A stretch of 24,933 nt of DNA from JBEKZQ01 sp049509675 (GCA_049509675.1 JBEKZQ010000017.1:1-24933); one strand, 5' to 3'; shown: positions 16,637 to 24,515, numbered from the stretch's first letter. Program-made: numbers and translations. The notes: a model not told the origin generated them from the sequence alone.

Positions 16637-16665
16637 TTGCCGCAAGAGCAAGCGTAACCTATCCT
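16637..16665 (+). promoter_or_regulatory. Possible sigma70-like promoter of the aldehyde dehydrogenase-STAS operon
   Basis: -35 TTGCCG (16637-16642), 17-base spacer, -10 TATCCT (16660-16665), each with four of six consensus bases. The start would fall near 16672, about 69 bases before the ATG. On the opposite strand TATAGT (plus 16582-16587) could be a -10 for the phosphatase gene but lacks a good -35. Confidence 0.35.
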
Positions 16666-16740
16666 TGTTCAGTCGTCCCCCTTTTGCCTGCGCACGCGGC
16701 GGGCGGCAATCGCCGACTTGCGTTTTTCGGAGAGCAGAAC

Positions 16741-18183
16741 ATGCACAGAGCGAATGCCAGTCCACTGCCCGACGTGGACCAGTACTTCGAGCGGGCAAGC
16801 GCCGCGGCAGCGGTCTTCAGCCAGTTCACGCAGGAACAGACGGATCGGGTCGTGAAGGCGGTGTTCGAGGCCGCCTTTGCGCAGCGGGTCAAGCTCGCGA
16901 AGCTCGCCCAGGAGGAAACCGGCCTGGGGAAGTGGCAGGACAAGGTCATCAAGAACGTGGTGGCGAGCCAATTCGTCTACGAGGATATCAAAGATCTGAA
17001 GACGGTCGGCATCATCAGTGAAGATCCAGTCACCGGGATCGTGGAAATCGCCCAGCCGGTAGGGCCGATTCTGGCGATTATTCCCGTAACCAATCCCACT
17101 TCCACGGTGATCTTCAAGATCCTCATTGCCCTCAAGACCCGCAACCCAATTATTCTCAGCCCCTCCCGCAAGGCCAAGCGGTGCAGCGACGAAGCGGCGC
17201 AAATCTGCTACCGCGCGGCGCTGCAGGCCGATGCACCCGAGCATTGCATCCAATGGCTGAGCGATTGCTCGCGCGAGCTGACCCAAGCCATTATGAGCCA
17301 CGAGTCCCTGGCGCTGATTCTGGCCACCGGCGGGGCGGGGCTGGTCAAGAGCGCTTACAGCTCGGGTACGCCCACCATCGGCGTCGGCGCCGGCAACGTG
17401 CCCGTCTGCATCGAGCAGTCGGCGGACATCCCCTTCGCCGTCGAGCAGATCATGATCTCGAAGCTCTTCGACTACGGCACGATTTGCGCCAGCGAACAGG
17501 CAGTGGTCGTCGAGAAGGCCATCGCCGAAGAGGTCGCCGCGGAGTTTCGCAAGCGGAAGTCGCACTTCCTGTCCGATGCGGAAGTGCTACAGTTGCAGCG
17601 TGTTGCCTTTGATGTCACGCAGGGTGTGATGAATCCGGCCGTGGTCGGGCAGCCGGCCGCAAAGATCGCGCAGATGGCCGGGCTCGACCTGCCGGCCGAC
17701 GTTCAACTCCTCCTTGCCCCGCAGAAGGGGGTCGGATACGAGTGGCCCTTGTCCTCGGAGATCCTGGCGCCGATTCTCGCCTGGTACGTCGTGGATGATT
17801 TCCAGAGCGCCGTCAACCTTTGCATCGACTTGAACTTCCACGGCGGCATCGGACACACCGTCAGCATCTTCTGCAACGACGACGCGCGAATCAAGGCCTT
17901 CGCCGCGTTGATGAACGCCGGAAGGATTATCGTGAACACCCCGTCGTCCCAGGGCGCCGTCGGCGGGATCTACAACATGCTGCACCCGTCACTCACTCTC
18001 GGCTGCGGCACGGGCGGAAAGAACATCACCACCGACAACGTCACCGCTTCTCATCTCCTCAACATTCAGCGGATCGCCCGGCGGCGGGAAAACCAACGCC
18101 TGAAGCAGTTCGATCTCAACCTGTACTACGACGAATCGCTGGATGCCGCGGCCATCACTCTGGCCTTCAACAAGAACTTCTGA
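16741..18183 (+). CDS. CoA-acylating aldehyde dehydrogenase (AdhE N-domain/EutE/PduP-like)
   Basis: 480 residues, the length of a stand-alone acylating aldehyde dehydrogenase. EIAQPVGPILAIIPVTNPTS near residue 100 is the cofactor-binding region; IGVGAGNVPVCIE and GTICASEQAVVVE contain the catalytic Cys (C249); GGIGHTVSIFC and NTPSSQGAVGGIYN are also typical of the AdhE-type group. These enzymes interconvert an aldehyde plus CoA and NAD with acyl-CoA plus NADH. There is no C-terminal iron alcohol dehydrogenase domain, and no BMC targeting peptide was evident at the N-terminus. ATG 16741 has GGAGAG at 16729-16734. The STAS gene follows after 14 bases, so they are likely co-transcribed. Acetaldehyde is a common substrate, but this is not proven. 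Confidence 0.9.
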   Translation: MHRANASPLPDVDQYFERASAAAAVFSQFTQEQTDRVVKAVFEAAFAQRVKLAKLAQEETGLGKWQDKVIKNVVASQFVYEDIKDLKTVGIISEDPVTGIVEIAQPVGPILAIIPVTNPTSTVIFKILIALKTRNPIILSPSRKAKRCSDEAAQICYRAALQADAPEHCIQWLSDCSRELTQAIMSHESLALILATGGAGLVKSAYSSGTPTIGVGAGNVPVCIEQSADIPFAVEQIMISKLFDYGTICASEQAVVVEKAIAEEVAAEFRKRKSHFLSDAEVLQLQRVAFDVTQGVMNPAVVGQPAAKIAQMAGLDLPADVQLLLAPQKGVGYEWPLSSEILAPILAWYVVDDFQSAVNLCIDLNFHGGIGHTVSIFCNDDARIKAFAALMNAGRIIVNTPSSQGAVGGIYNMLHPSLTLGCGTGGKNITTDNVTASHLLNIQRIARRRENQRLKQFDLNLYYDESLDAAAITLAFNKNF

Positions 18184-18197
18184 GAAAGGCAAGACCT

Positions 18198-18491
18198 ATG
18201 CCCCAATCGTGCGAACCTCTGGAAAAACTGGTTATCCGCTTTGAAGGCAGCATGGACAGCGCTAAGTGCGCAAAAATTGAGACGGAGGTGCGCACCGCGG
18301 TGGATGCACCGGGCACGCCCGTCGTCTTCGACCTTGATGGGGTGGACTTCATATCTTCCGCCTTTCTGCGGCTTTGCATCTACGGACAGCAACAGGCCGC
18401 GGACCACGGGTTTCAGATCGTCAACGTGGCGCCGTACGTCAAGCGGGTGTTCAAGATCGCGGGTCTGGACGCCATGCTCAAGGCCGAGTAA
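18198..18491 (+). CDS. STAS-domain protein (anti-sigma-factor-antagonist-like)
   Basis: 97 residues, the size of SpoIIAA/RsbV proteins. VVFDLDGVDFISSAFLRL (about 42-59) matches the STAS phosphorylation loop (DLSGVxFIDSSGL), with Ser residues kept at the phosphosite, and NVAPYVKRVFKIAGLDAML is the usual C-terminal helix. Family members bind an anti-sigma kinase when unphosphorylated; RsbU-type phosphatases reactivate them. Such a phosphatase is encoded divergently at 14517-16517. The gene starts 14 bases after the aldehyde dehydrogenase stop, an unusual operon partner. Confidence 0.88.
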   Translation: MPQSCEPLEKLVIRFEGSMDSAKCAKIETEVRTAVDAPGTPVVFDLDGVDFISSAFLRLCIYGQQQAADHGFQIVNVAPYVKRVFKIAGLDAMLKAE

Positions 18492-18502
18492 GGCCCTTGA
18501 AG

Positions 18503-18516
18503 TCATGCCGGCATGA
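18503..18516. repeat. 14-bp perfect palindrome TCATGCCGGCATGA
   Basis: Lies 11 bases after the STAS stop codon. With no loop it makes a poor terminator hairpin; it may be part of the adjacent repeat cluster. Confidence 0.4.
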
Positions 18517-18548
18517 GGGAGTCCCCAAGCACCGGCGAAACAACAAGT

Positions 18549-18596
18549 GGGGGAGTGTCCCAATCTTCGTTCGACGAAAATGGGACCGGGCACCCT
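18549..18596. repeat. Inverted repeat, element B of the palindromic family
   Basis: Left arm ends in TGTCCCAATCTTCGT, a TCG turn follows, and the right arm begins ACGAAAATGGGACCGGGCA. The arms pair imperfectly over about 20 bases and share the GTCCCATTTTCG core with elements A and C. It lies between the convergent STAS and transglutaminase-like genes. Confidence 0.65.
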
Positions 18597-18640
18597 CTGG
18601 GTAGCTTCGCAAGTGCGACACTAATTCCTTCGCCGGTCCC

Positions 18641-18665
18641 AACCCTGTCTCTCCCGAACAGGGTT
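18641..18665. terminator. Hairpin between convergent genes
   Basis: AACCCTGT (18641-18648), a 9-base loop and ACAGGGTT (18658-18665) form a perfect 8-bp stem 17 bases beyond the end of the transglutaminase-like gene. There is no U-tract, so terminator function is only a suggestion. Confidence 0.35.
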
Positions 18666-18681
18666 TCCGAGTTGCCGCTGC

Positions 18682-19746
18682 CTACCGATCCTCGCGCTTG
18701 GCGGTCGAGGGCACGGCGGGCGTAACCGGCTGGAAGCGGAGGCGCGCGGCCTTGTTCTGCGGCACGCCCAGCACCGTTTCCGTGAGGAAACGCCCCTTGC
18801 TGCGGCGTTTCGTGGCGGGATCGACGATGTTGACGTTGTCGCCTTTTTGCAGGATGAGGCCCGGGAGTACGCCGTCCGCCGCGATCGCGGCATCCCGCGA
18901 CGCATCGCCGGCAAGCCAATGTGCTTGGCCTTCGTCGTCCAGAAGAAAGACCTCGTAGTAGCAATGGCCGGGAACGCGGACCAGCCGGGCCGGAAAACCC
19001 GACGCCCGCAGCATGGCCACTGCGAGGGAGTTCATTTCGGCACACACGCCGCGGTGCAATTCCAGCGTCTGCATGCAGGTTTGCACGTTCTCCAGGCCGC
19101 CGGCGAACTGGATGTTCTTATGTACCCACTGGTGAATGGCTTGAACCTTGTCCCAGGCGTTGTCGCTGCGGCCGGCCGCCTGCTGGGCGGCCTGGCGGAC
19201 GCGGGAATCGTCGCTCTCGATTTTCGGGCTGGGCTGAAGGTGCATGGCCACTTTGCGGCCCATCGCCGCCCGCTCGGCCGCTTTGAACGGGCCGGCCTGC
19301 TTCGACGCCACAGGCGGCAAACGCTGCACCTCGAACGTGACCACCGCCCGAACCTCGCGGCCGGCCGGCAAGGAGGGAATCTTCACCGTCATCTGCCGGC
19401 CCACGTCGTCGATCATCCGGTAACTGACCGCGGCGCCCGGCGGCAGATCCTCTTTGACGGCGCGCACGCGCTGCTGGCCCGGCCAATCGGCGGGCACCGT
19501 CACCGTGCCGAACACGTTCTTGAAACTGCCGCCTTCGGCCTGCAACACCATGCCGAATTCCACTTGCTCGACGGAGGACGGCCCAATGGAGGGCGGAGTG
19601 TCGTTCTGCGCCCGCACGCACGACGGCCGGACGACCAGGTTGCTCGAACCGAGGCATAATAGCGCGGCGGCCATCACCCTGAACCGTGGACCACGGTTGG
19701 CACGGATGCCGCGGACAACAGGAGCACGAGATTGCTGTTCTTTCAT
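18682..19746 (-). CDS. Exported transglutaminase-like (papain-fold) protein
   Basis: 354 residues from ATG 19746, which has AGGGGG seven bases upstream (GTG 19752 is an alternative). The N-terminus has a basic stretch and a hydrophobic segment (about 24-39) ending near VRAQN, a signal peptide. Residues 60-145 form a beta-rich domain. The transglutaminase core follows: AWDKVQAIHQWVHKNIQF (197-214), HRGVCAEMNSLAVAMLRASG (231-250) with Cys C235, GHCYYEVFLLD with His H261, and HWLAGD with Asp D281 as the likely third residue. Bacterial members act as proteases, peptide cyclases or cross-linkers; the function here is unknown. The gene lies 19 bases downstream of the LRR lipoprotein gene and probably shares its transcript. 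Confidence 0.85.
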   Translation of the reverse strand: MKEQQSRAPVVRGIRANRGPRFRVMAAALLCLGSSNLVVRPSCVRAQNDTPPSIGPSSVEQVEFGMVLQAEGGSFKNVFGTVTVPADWPGQQRVRAVKEDLPPGAAVSYRMIDDVGRQMTVKIPSLPAGREVRAVVTFEVQRLPPVASKQAGPFKAAERAAMGRKVAMHLQPSPKIESDDSRVRQAAQQAAGRSDNAWDKVQAIHQWVHKNIQFAGGLENVQTCMQTLELHRGVCAEMNSLAVAMLRASGFPARLVRVPGHCYYEVFLLDDEGQAHWLAGDASRDAAIAADGVLPGLILQKGDNVNIVDPATKRRSKGRFLTETVLGVPQNKAARLRFQPVTPAVPSTAKREDR

Positions 19747-19765
19747 TCCCACACCCCCTTGTACC

Positions 19766-20572
19766 CTAGCGCGAGATCTCGACGTCCGGCAGTTCGGCCT
19801 GGAGTTGTTTCACTCCGGCCGGAGTGACTTTGGTCCTGTCGAGCACCAGTTTTCTGAGGTTCTTGAGCCCTTTGAGATGCACCAGTCCGGCGTCGCCGAC
19901 TCGGGTGGCGAACAACCGCAACGTCTTCAGTTCGGTCAACCCCTTGAGGTGCGCTAATCCCGCATCGGTGATCGCGACATAGCTCAAATCGAGACTTTCG
20001 AGTCGTTTCAAGCCCTCCAGATGCGCCAGTCCGTCGTCGCCGAGTTCCGTTCCGGCGAGCCCCAGGATTCTCAGGTTCGCCAGCTTCCGGACATGAACCA
20101 GACCGGCGTCGCTAAGCGACGTTCCTTCGAGGTTCAGCGCCGTGAGCTTGGCAAATCCCTCGATTTGCTGCAACCCATCGTCGCTGATCTTGGTGAAACC
20201 GAGGTCCAAGGTCTCCAGATTTGCGAGCCGCTTCAAATGCGCCAGTCCTTCATCGGTAATCGGATTGTCGAACAAGCGAAGTTCCGTCAGCTTGATCTGC
20301 GACGCGAACTCCGCCAAGCGGTCATCGGTGATTTCACGGGATGTCAAGTCGACGGCGGTCGGCGTGGAGGCGGTCGTCGACCCCTTCCCAATCTGTTCCT
20401 CCAAGGCGCTCGTTCTGGCGGCCGCCTTTGGCTTGGGGCTGCACGCCGTCAGGCAAACGACCAACGGCAGCAGGGCAAAGAGCATCGTTCTTCGCACGCG
20501 GCACGGAACAAGAGATTCGACAAGACGAAGGGCAAGCATCTGGACAGTCACTCGCGTTTCATAAGTCTTCAT
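19766..20572 (-). CDS. Leucine-rich-repeat lipoprotein
   Basis: 268 residues from ATG 20572. A hydrophobic stretch ends in the lipobox LTAC (C44), preceded by RVRRTMLFALLPLVV, so the protein should be lipid-anchored. The rest is about seven 24-residue repeats of the form LxxLxxLxxLxLxxTxIxDxG, for example LAHLKGLTELKTLRLFATRV, a short bacterial LRR type very common in planctomycetes. The start is uncertain: in-frame ATGs at 20623 and 20485 also exist, and none has a strong Shine-Dalgarno; M30 (20485) would give a more typical signal length. It likely mediates protein contacts at the envelope. It precedes the transglutaminase-like gene by 19 bases. Confidence 0.85.
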   Translation of the reverse strand: MKTYETRVTVQMLALRLVESLVPCRVRRTMLFALLPLVVCLTACSPKPKAAARTSALEEQIGKGSTTASTPTAVDLTSREITDDRLAEFASQIKLTELRLFDNPITDEGLAHLKRLANLETLDLGFTKISDDGLQQIEGFAKLTALNLEGTSLSDAGLVHVRKLANLRILGLAGTELGDDGLAHLEGLKRLESLDLSYVAITDAGLAHLKGLTELKTLRLFATRVGDAGLVHLKGLKNLRKLVLDRTKVTPAGVKQLQAELPDVEISR

Positions 20573-20699
20573 TATGACTCGCGTAAGAGTGTGGTCAAGT
20601 TGTAACCGTTCAAGGGGGGCCATTGGGATGAAAGGGGCGGCCCGTGGATGGCCACATGAAGTTCAACAAGAATAGGAATTTGTGAATGATTGGCGCAGC

Positions 20700-20728
20700 T
20701 TGCGGTATCTGCGTATGATAGCTATACT
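20700..20728 (+). promoter_or_regulatory. Sigma70-like promoter of the response-regulator gene
   Basis: -35 TTGCGG (20700-20705), 17-base spacer, -10 TATACT (20723-20728, five of six). Start near 20735, giving a leader of about 50 bases to the ATG at 20787. The region 20660-20760 is AT-rich relative to its surroundings. Confidence 0.5.
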
Positions 20729-20786
20729 AACGAACTAGCGTAGACAAGGTAACTGATTACGGGGCGGCACCGGAAGGGAACGTGCG

Positions 20787-21482
20787 ATGGCGCCTGCAAA
20801 CGCCCCCAGATCGCAAACGCACCGGACCAGGATCGTGGTCGTCGATGATCATCCGATCGTACGGCGCGGGCTGCGCGATCTGATCTGCCGGGAACCCGAC
20901 CTGGAAGTGTGCGGCGAGGCGGGAGATGCCATCGAGGCCGCGCGACTTGTCCAGGCGGCCGATCCCGACTTGGTCCTCGTGGACCTATCGCTTCCGGCGG
21001 GCCACGGGATCGAACTCATCCGGCAACTCCGACTTTCCGGCAGCCGCGCGAAGATGCTGGTGGTCTCCATGCACGACGAGTCGCTGTTCGCGGAACGGGT
21101 GTTGCGCGCGGGGGCAATGGGCTATGTCAACAAGCAGGAAGCGGATGCGGTCCTGCTCGGCGCGATCCGCGAGGTGCTGGCCGGCCGCATCTATCTCAGC
21201 CACACCCTCTCCGGACGGGTATTGCATAACATCCTTTATGGACCATCGGTCGATGAAGACCCCATCCAGGCCCTTTCCAACCGCGAACTGCAAGTTTTTG
21301 AGATGATCGGCCAGGGGCTGGCCGCGAAGAACATCGCCGTCAAACTCCAACTCAGCCGCAAGACGGTCGAGGCGCATCGAGAGAAGATCAAGGCCAAGCT
21401 CAATTTAGGAAGCAGTACGGAACTCGGTTGGCGCGCCATCCAATGGGTGCTCGAAGGGCCGAGCGGCAAGGATTCCCCATAG
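20787..21482 (+). CDS. NarL/FixJ-type response regulator (REC-LuxR HTH)
   Basis: 231 residues. REC domain about 15-130: acidic pair D20/D21 (VVVDDHP), phospho-acceptor D66 (DLVLVDLSLP), S94 and K116 all in place, so phosphorylation should work. LuxR-type HTH about 165-225: LSNRELQVFEMIGQG, KNIAVKLQLSRKTVEAHREK, IKAKLNL. ATG 20787 has GGAAGGG about eight bases upstream. No histidine kinase is encoded in the window, so this is an orphan regulator here; its targets are unknown. It is divergent from the LRR-transglutaminase pair, which makes that operon a possible target by position only. Confidence 0.95.
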   Translation: MAPANAPRSQTHRTRIVVVDDHPIVRRGLRDLICREPDLEVCGEAGDAIEAARLVQAADPDLVLVDLSLPAGHGIELIRQLRLSGSRAKMLVVSMHDESLFAERVLRAGAMGYVNKQEADAVLLGAIREVLAGRIYLSHTLSGRVLHNILYGPSVDEDPIQALSNRELQVFEMIGQGLAAKNIAVKLQLSRKTVEAHREKIKAKLNLGSSTELGWRAIQWVLEGPSGKDSP

Positions 21483-21556
21483 CGTATTGCCGGCCTCGCT
21501 GCGATTGCAGGGCCTGTCCAGAATTCCGTGCTGTGGAGGGCAGCGCAAGCGTCAAA

Positions 21557-21601
21557 GGGGACAGTCCCATTTTCGCTGACACGAAAAGTGGGACAGTCCC
21601 C
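21557..21601. repeat. Inverted repeat, element C of the palindromic family
   Basis: Left arm GGGGACAGTCCCATTTTCG (21557-21575), loop CTGACA, right arm CGAAAAGTGGGACAGTCCCC (21582-21601). The arms pair along their full length with one mismatch and one bulge. It lies between the convergent response-regulator and small exported protein genes and is the best-preserved copy of the family. Confidence 0.85.
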
Positions 21602-21613
21602 GATTGCGATTGG

Positions 21614-22075
21614 CTACCTGCCGCAGGGACACGCGCCGGACGCCGACTGTCCGCTCATGCCGGGGCGTGCGCTGGCTGGTCGCATATAGCCGGCGGGCGA
21701 TTGCTGCCCAGTGGCGATCTGCGTCATGGCAAGGATCTGCTTGATGCCGGCGCGCACTTTGGTGCGGATCTGAGCAGCTTGCTTGGCATACTTCGTCTGG
21801 TCTGCCGAACTCGACGCGCTCTTGGTCTGGTCGATGGCAGACCGCAGCGCTGGCGCGTTCTCGGTCTTCAGCTTATCGTAGGCCCGTTTCTGCTGGGCGC
21901 TGAGCACGGTGCCCTTGGGCAGGGCGAACGCCCGCGCCACCGGATCCAGGCTGCCGGTCTTGGCATCTGTCTTGCCCGCCGTCGACTGCGAGTCGGCACT
22001 GGCAATCGAACCGCACAGGCACAATACCCCCAGGAAGCCCAACAGTTTCCACCCCCTCATCGAGTTCCTCAGCAT
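21614..22075 (-). CDS. Small exported protein of unknown function
   Basis: 153 residues from ATG 22075, which has AGAGG six bases upstream; the frame is open further upstream but the signal peptide starts here (MLRNSMRGWKLLGFLGVLCL, cleavage near ASA/DS). The mature part is polar and helical: FALPKGTVLSAQQKRAYDKL, then KTENAPALRSAIDQTKSASS, then a lysine-rich helix KYAKQAAQIRTKVRAGIKQI and a Gly/Ser/Pro-rich tail with two Cys. The LPKGxxLxxxQxxAxxxL pattern recalls small secreted planctomycete proteins and loosely the Spy/LTxxQ helical family. No enzyme motif is seen. An extended -10 promoter is about 105 bases upstream. Confidence 0.75.
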   Translation of the reverse strand: MLRNSMRGWKLLGFLGVLCLCGSIASADSQSTAGKTDAKTGSLDPVARAFALPKGTVLSAQQKRAYDKLKTENAPALRSAIDQTKSASSSADQTKYAKQAAQIRTKVRAGIKQILAMTQIATGQQSPAGYMRPASARPGMSGQSASGACPCGR

Positions 22076-22185
22076 AGACCACCTCTCTCGAACAAAAGGC
22101 CGACTGGATGGGCGAGCTCCCGGCCCACCGACAAGGTACAGGGGGAGCCGACCATCGTCCGGCAGAATGCATAGCACTCGCCGCT

Positions 22186-22194
22186 AGTATAGCA
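22186..22194 (-). promoter_or_regulatory. Extended -10 promoter for the small exported protein
   Basis: On the minus strand TGCTATACT is a TGn-extended -10 (hexamer on plus 22186-22191). The -35 region is poor, which fits an extended -10 promoter. The start would be near 22180. Confidence 0.4.
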
Positions 22195-22301
22195 CGACAG
22201 TCCGATCGTTACCAGCCGGTAGTTCGGGGGGGCCAAGGTGCCCTGTTCGCCTGCTCCGGCAAGTGGCGACAATAGCAAGTTCTTCGGTCCTTGCTTATAG
22301 A

Positions 22302-24221
22302 TCAGCTATGCAGTCGCCGTGCAACCAACGCGGCGAGGGCCACGAAAAGCAGGGCGAAGGTTGAAGGCTCGGGCGCGCCAAGGCCCTCGCCAAGGTACAA
22401 GTACGCGCGCGCGACGGGCGCCTGATCGTTGAGGTCCCATGACGACAGGGGTCCGACTTGCGGGCCATTGCGTCCCCAGTAAGTGCCATAATTGCCGTTG
22501 GGGTCCTGCTTGTTGACGTAAAGCCACTCCAGCCCGCCGTCCGTGGCGTCCAGCCAGCGCTCGTCGTGATCCATTTGGTAGAGGTCGATCAGGCCATCGG
22601 TGAGCTCGAAAGCCCAATATCCCTCATCATTGATGCGGCCGGTCGCCGCATCGAAATAACGTGGGAGCGAGGCACTGGCGATCAGCTCGGCCTCGGCCAG
22701 ATAACTCGGGTTGTGGGTCGCCTTGTAGAACTCGATGTTGTCCGAGAGGGCGAAGCCCGCCATGTTGACCAGGTCATAACCGTACGCGGTGTTCGCGCTG
22801 GAACCGGTAAGATAGTACCCCTCCACGAACAGGCCGTCGGGGAGTTGCGTGTGGGCGGCAGCCCAGTTGTAGAGACTGGTGGCGTCGTTGAGGTAGGCGG
22901 TTTGCCCGGTAAGCTGGTAGATTTTCAGCGCGGCCCGGGCCGCTTGCAGCGTGGTGGCGGTGTCCTTGCGACTGTGGTCCGATGGGTTCCAGTAGATTCC
23001 GCCCCCGCCCGCCGAGTCTGAGCCCGAAAGCACGAAGGCCATCGTCGCTTCCGCGCGGGTGAGGTAGACGGGGTCTGCGGTGATTTTGTAAGCGTCGGCC
23101 AGTGCCACGGCGACGTGGGCGTTGTCATCGTAGTAAAGCATGGAGTTGGCCGCGGTTCCGCTGCGGTAGCCGCCGCCGGCGGCGTTCCAGTATTGACTGT
23201 AGAATTGGTCGGACAAACTCCGCAGCACGGGGTCGTACTGAGTTGGGTTCAAGGTGGCAAGCGAGTTCTCGACGCGAAGCATCGTGCTCAGCGGCCAGGC
23301 ATAGGCCGTGCCGTTCGATCCGCCCGACTGGCCTCCGCCCAGCGCTGCCGCTTCAGCGAACAGACTGCTCCCGGAAACGCCCAACGTGTTGACGATTTGC
23401 TGGTAGACCGCCGTACCTCGGTTGATCCAGGTCTGCGCGCTTGTCGCCGGCGCCGGCGTGAAGACGGCGACGGCGAACGGGCTCTTGCCGGGGTTGGAAT
23501 TGCCGGAACCGAGCGAGCTGCTGGCGGTGAAGACGGTGCTGCCGGCGGTGAGATTGGAGATATAGCCCATGCCCACCGAACTGCCGGCTTGCGCGCCATC
23601 CGTGTGGATCGTGGGTGTTCCGCTGGACGAACTGCCGTTGGCAGCCACAACGGTTTGAGTCCCGCCAGGGTTGCTGTAGTTGAAGTCGACGGCTGCAAAG
23701 GCACCCTGCGCAACGCCGCTGACGGTGACGCTGTTGGGAAGAAGGCCCCCCGTATCCTGCGAAGCAATCAGCGGCGCGACGGTGGGGTTCACGCCGCTGA
23801 GGGTAAAGGGCGTGACCCACGCCTGGGTCACGTCGCCGCCGATCGTCATGCTGATGTTGTTGGTTCCGTAATTCGCCGGGCCGATGTTTGCGTAGTAAAT
23901 AGCCACGTCGCGATAGGAAGACAGGGCCGACAATTGCTCGACAGCCTTGGTCAGCGTCACGCCGCCCCAGGCAATAGTGGCGGGATCCGCGTTATTTTGG
24001 GTATAGCGACGGTCGTTCACTTCCACGACGAGCTCATCACCGCCGGTCACTGTGAACGGCTGGCTGATGGTGGCGGAAGTTCCGAAGCCGGTGGTGAGAG
24101 CGACGTTGTCCACCACGGCGATGCCCCCCGCACCGCTGTTACCCCGGGCCTGCGGCGGAGCCGCCACTAAGGCCAACACAACAGCGCTCAGGAGCATCAA
24201 GCAAGAATTGCCGCGAGTCAT
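22302..24221 (-). CDS. PEP-CTERM protein with GH76-like alpha/alpha-barrel
   Basis: 639 residues from ATG 24221, chosen because GGAGG lies six bases upstream and a signal peptide follows (MTRGNSCLMLLSAVVLALVA, cleavage after QARG). Residues 30-280 form a Ser/Thr/Gly-rich beta-sandwich. Residues 290-610 are an alpha/alpha-barrel resembling GH76 endo-alpha-1,6-mannanases: YYDDNAHVAVALADAYKIT carries an Asp-Asp pair (D365, D366), GGGGIYWNPSD and the repeated YxLTGxxxYLxxA helices fit the family. The C-terminus LGAPEPSTFALLFVALAALV followed by ARRLHS is a PEP-CTERM sorting signal. A surface-displayed polysaccharide hydrolase is inferred; the Asp pair is His-flanked instead of the usual Trp, so activity is uncertain. 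Confidence 0.85.
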   Translation of the reverse strand: MTRGNSCLMLLSAVVLALVAAPPQARGNSGAGGIAVVDNVALTTGFGTSATISQPFTVTGGDELVVEVNDRRYTQNNADPATIAWGGVTLTKAVEQLSALSSYRDVAIYYANIGPANYGTNNISMTIGGDVTQAWVTPFTLSGVNPTVAPLIASQDTGGLLPNSVTVSGVAQGAFAAVDFNYSNPGGTQTVVAANGSSSSGTPTIHTDGAQAGSSVGMGYISNLTAGSTVFTASSSLGSGNSNPGKSPFAVAVFTPAPATSAQTWINRGTAVYQQIVNTLGVSGSSLFAEAAALGGGQSGGSNGTAYAWPLSTMLRVENSLATLNPTQYDPVLRSLSDQFYSQYWNAAGGGYRSGTAANSMLYYDDNAHVAVALADAYKITADPVYLTRAEATMAFVLSGSDSAGGGGIYWNPSDHSRKDTATTLQAARAALKIYQLTGQTAYLNDATSLYNWAAAHTQLPDGLFVEGYYLTGSSANTAYGYDLVNMAGFALSDNIEFYKATHNPSYLAEAELIASASLPRYFDAATGRINDEGYWAFELTDGLIDLYQMDHDERWLDATDGGLEWLYVNKQDPNGNYGTYWGRNGPQVGPLSSWDLNDQAPVARAYLYLGEGLGAPEPSTFALLFVALAALVARRLHS

Positions 24222-24305
24222 AGCGCACCTCCGATCACCGGCCGCACGATCAGCGTTAGATGTGTGTGCGGGAAGGTCATGCACGAACCCTGGATGCCAA
24301 TGGCC

Positions 24306-24334
24306 ATTGTACCATCCGGTCCGACGGCATCCAA
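24306..24334 (-). promoter_or_regulatory. Sigma70-like promoter of the GH76-like PEP-CTERM gene
   Basis: Minus strand: -35 TTGGAT (plus 24329-24334), 17-base spacer, extended -10 TGGTACAAT with hexamer TACAAT (plus 24306-24311, five of six). Start near 24299, leader about 78 bases. Confidence 0.5.
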
Positions 24335-24358
24335 CACCCGCCGCTCGTCGGCCAAGGA

Positions 24359-24491
24359 AACTGCAAAGTTGCGGTACGAGACACTAGCCCGACGCGGCAG
24401 CGAGGGAGAATTGCCGCAGATCCCTCGCTGGCGCTTCGGGCTAGTGTGCGGAATGGACCCGCGCGCGGAAGACTTCGCGCACTTTGCAGTT
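24359..24491. repeat. Nested inverted repeat (MITE- or REP-like)
   Basis: Inner arms 24381-24407 and 24421-24447 pair over 27 bases with few mismatches (ACACTAGCCCGA... against ...TCGGGCTAGTGT). Outer arms AACTGCAAAGT (24359-24369) and ACTTTGCAGTT (24481-24491) pair perfectly. The CTAGCCCGAAGCGCCAGCGA type of sequence is one I associate with dispersed repeats of Pirellulales genomes. Confidence 0.75.
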
Positions 24492-24515
24492 CTCCTGCAA
24501 GAAGTCTTTACTGAC

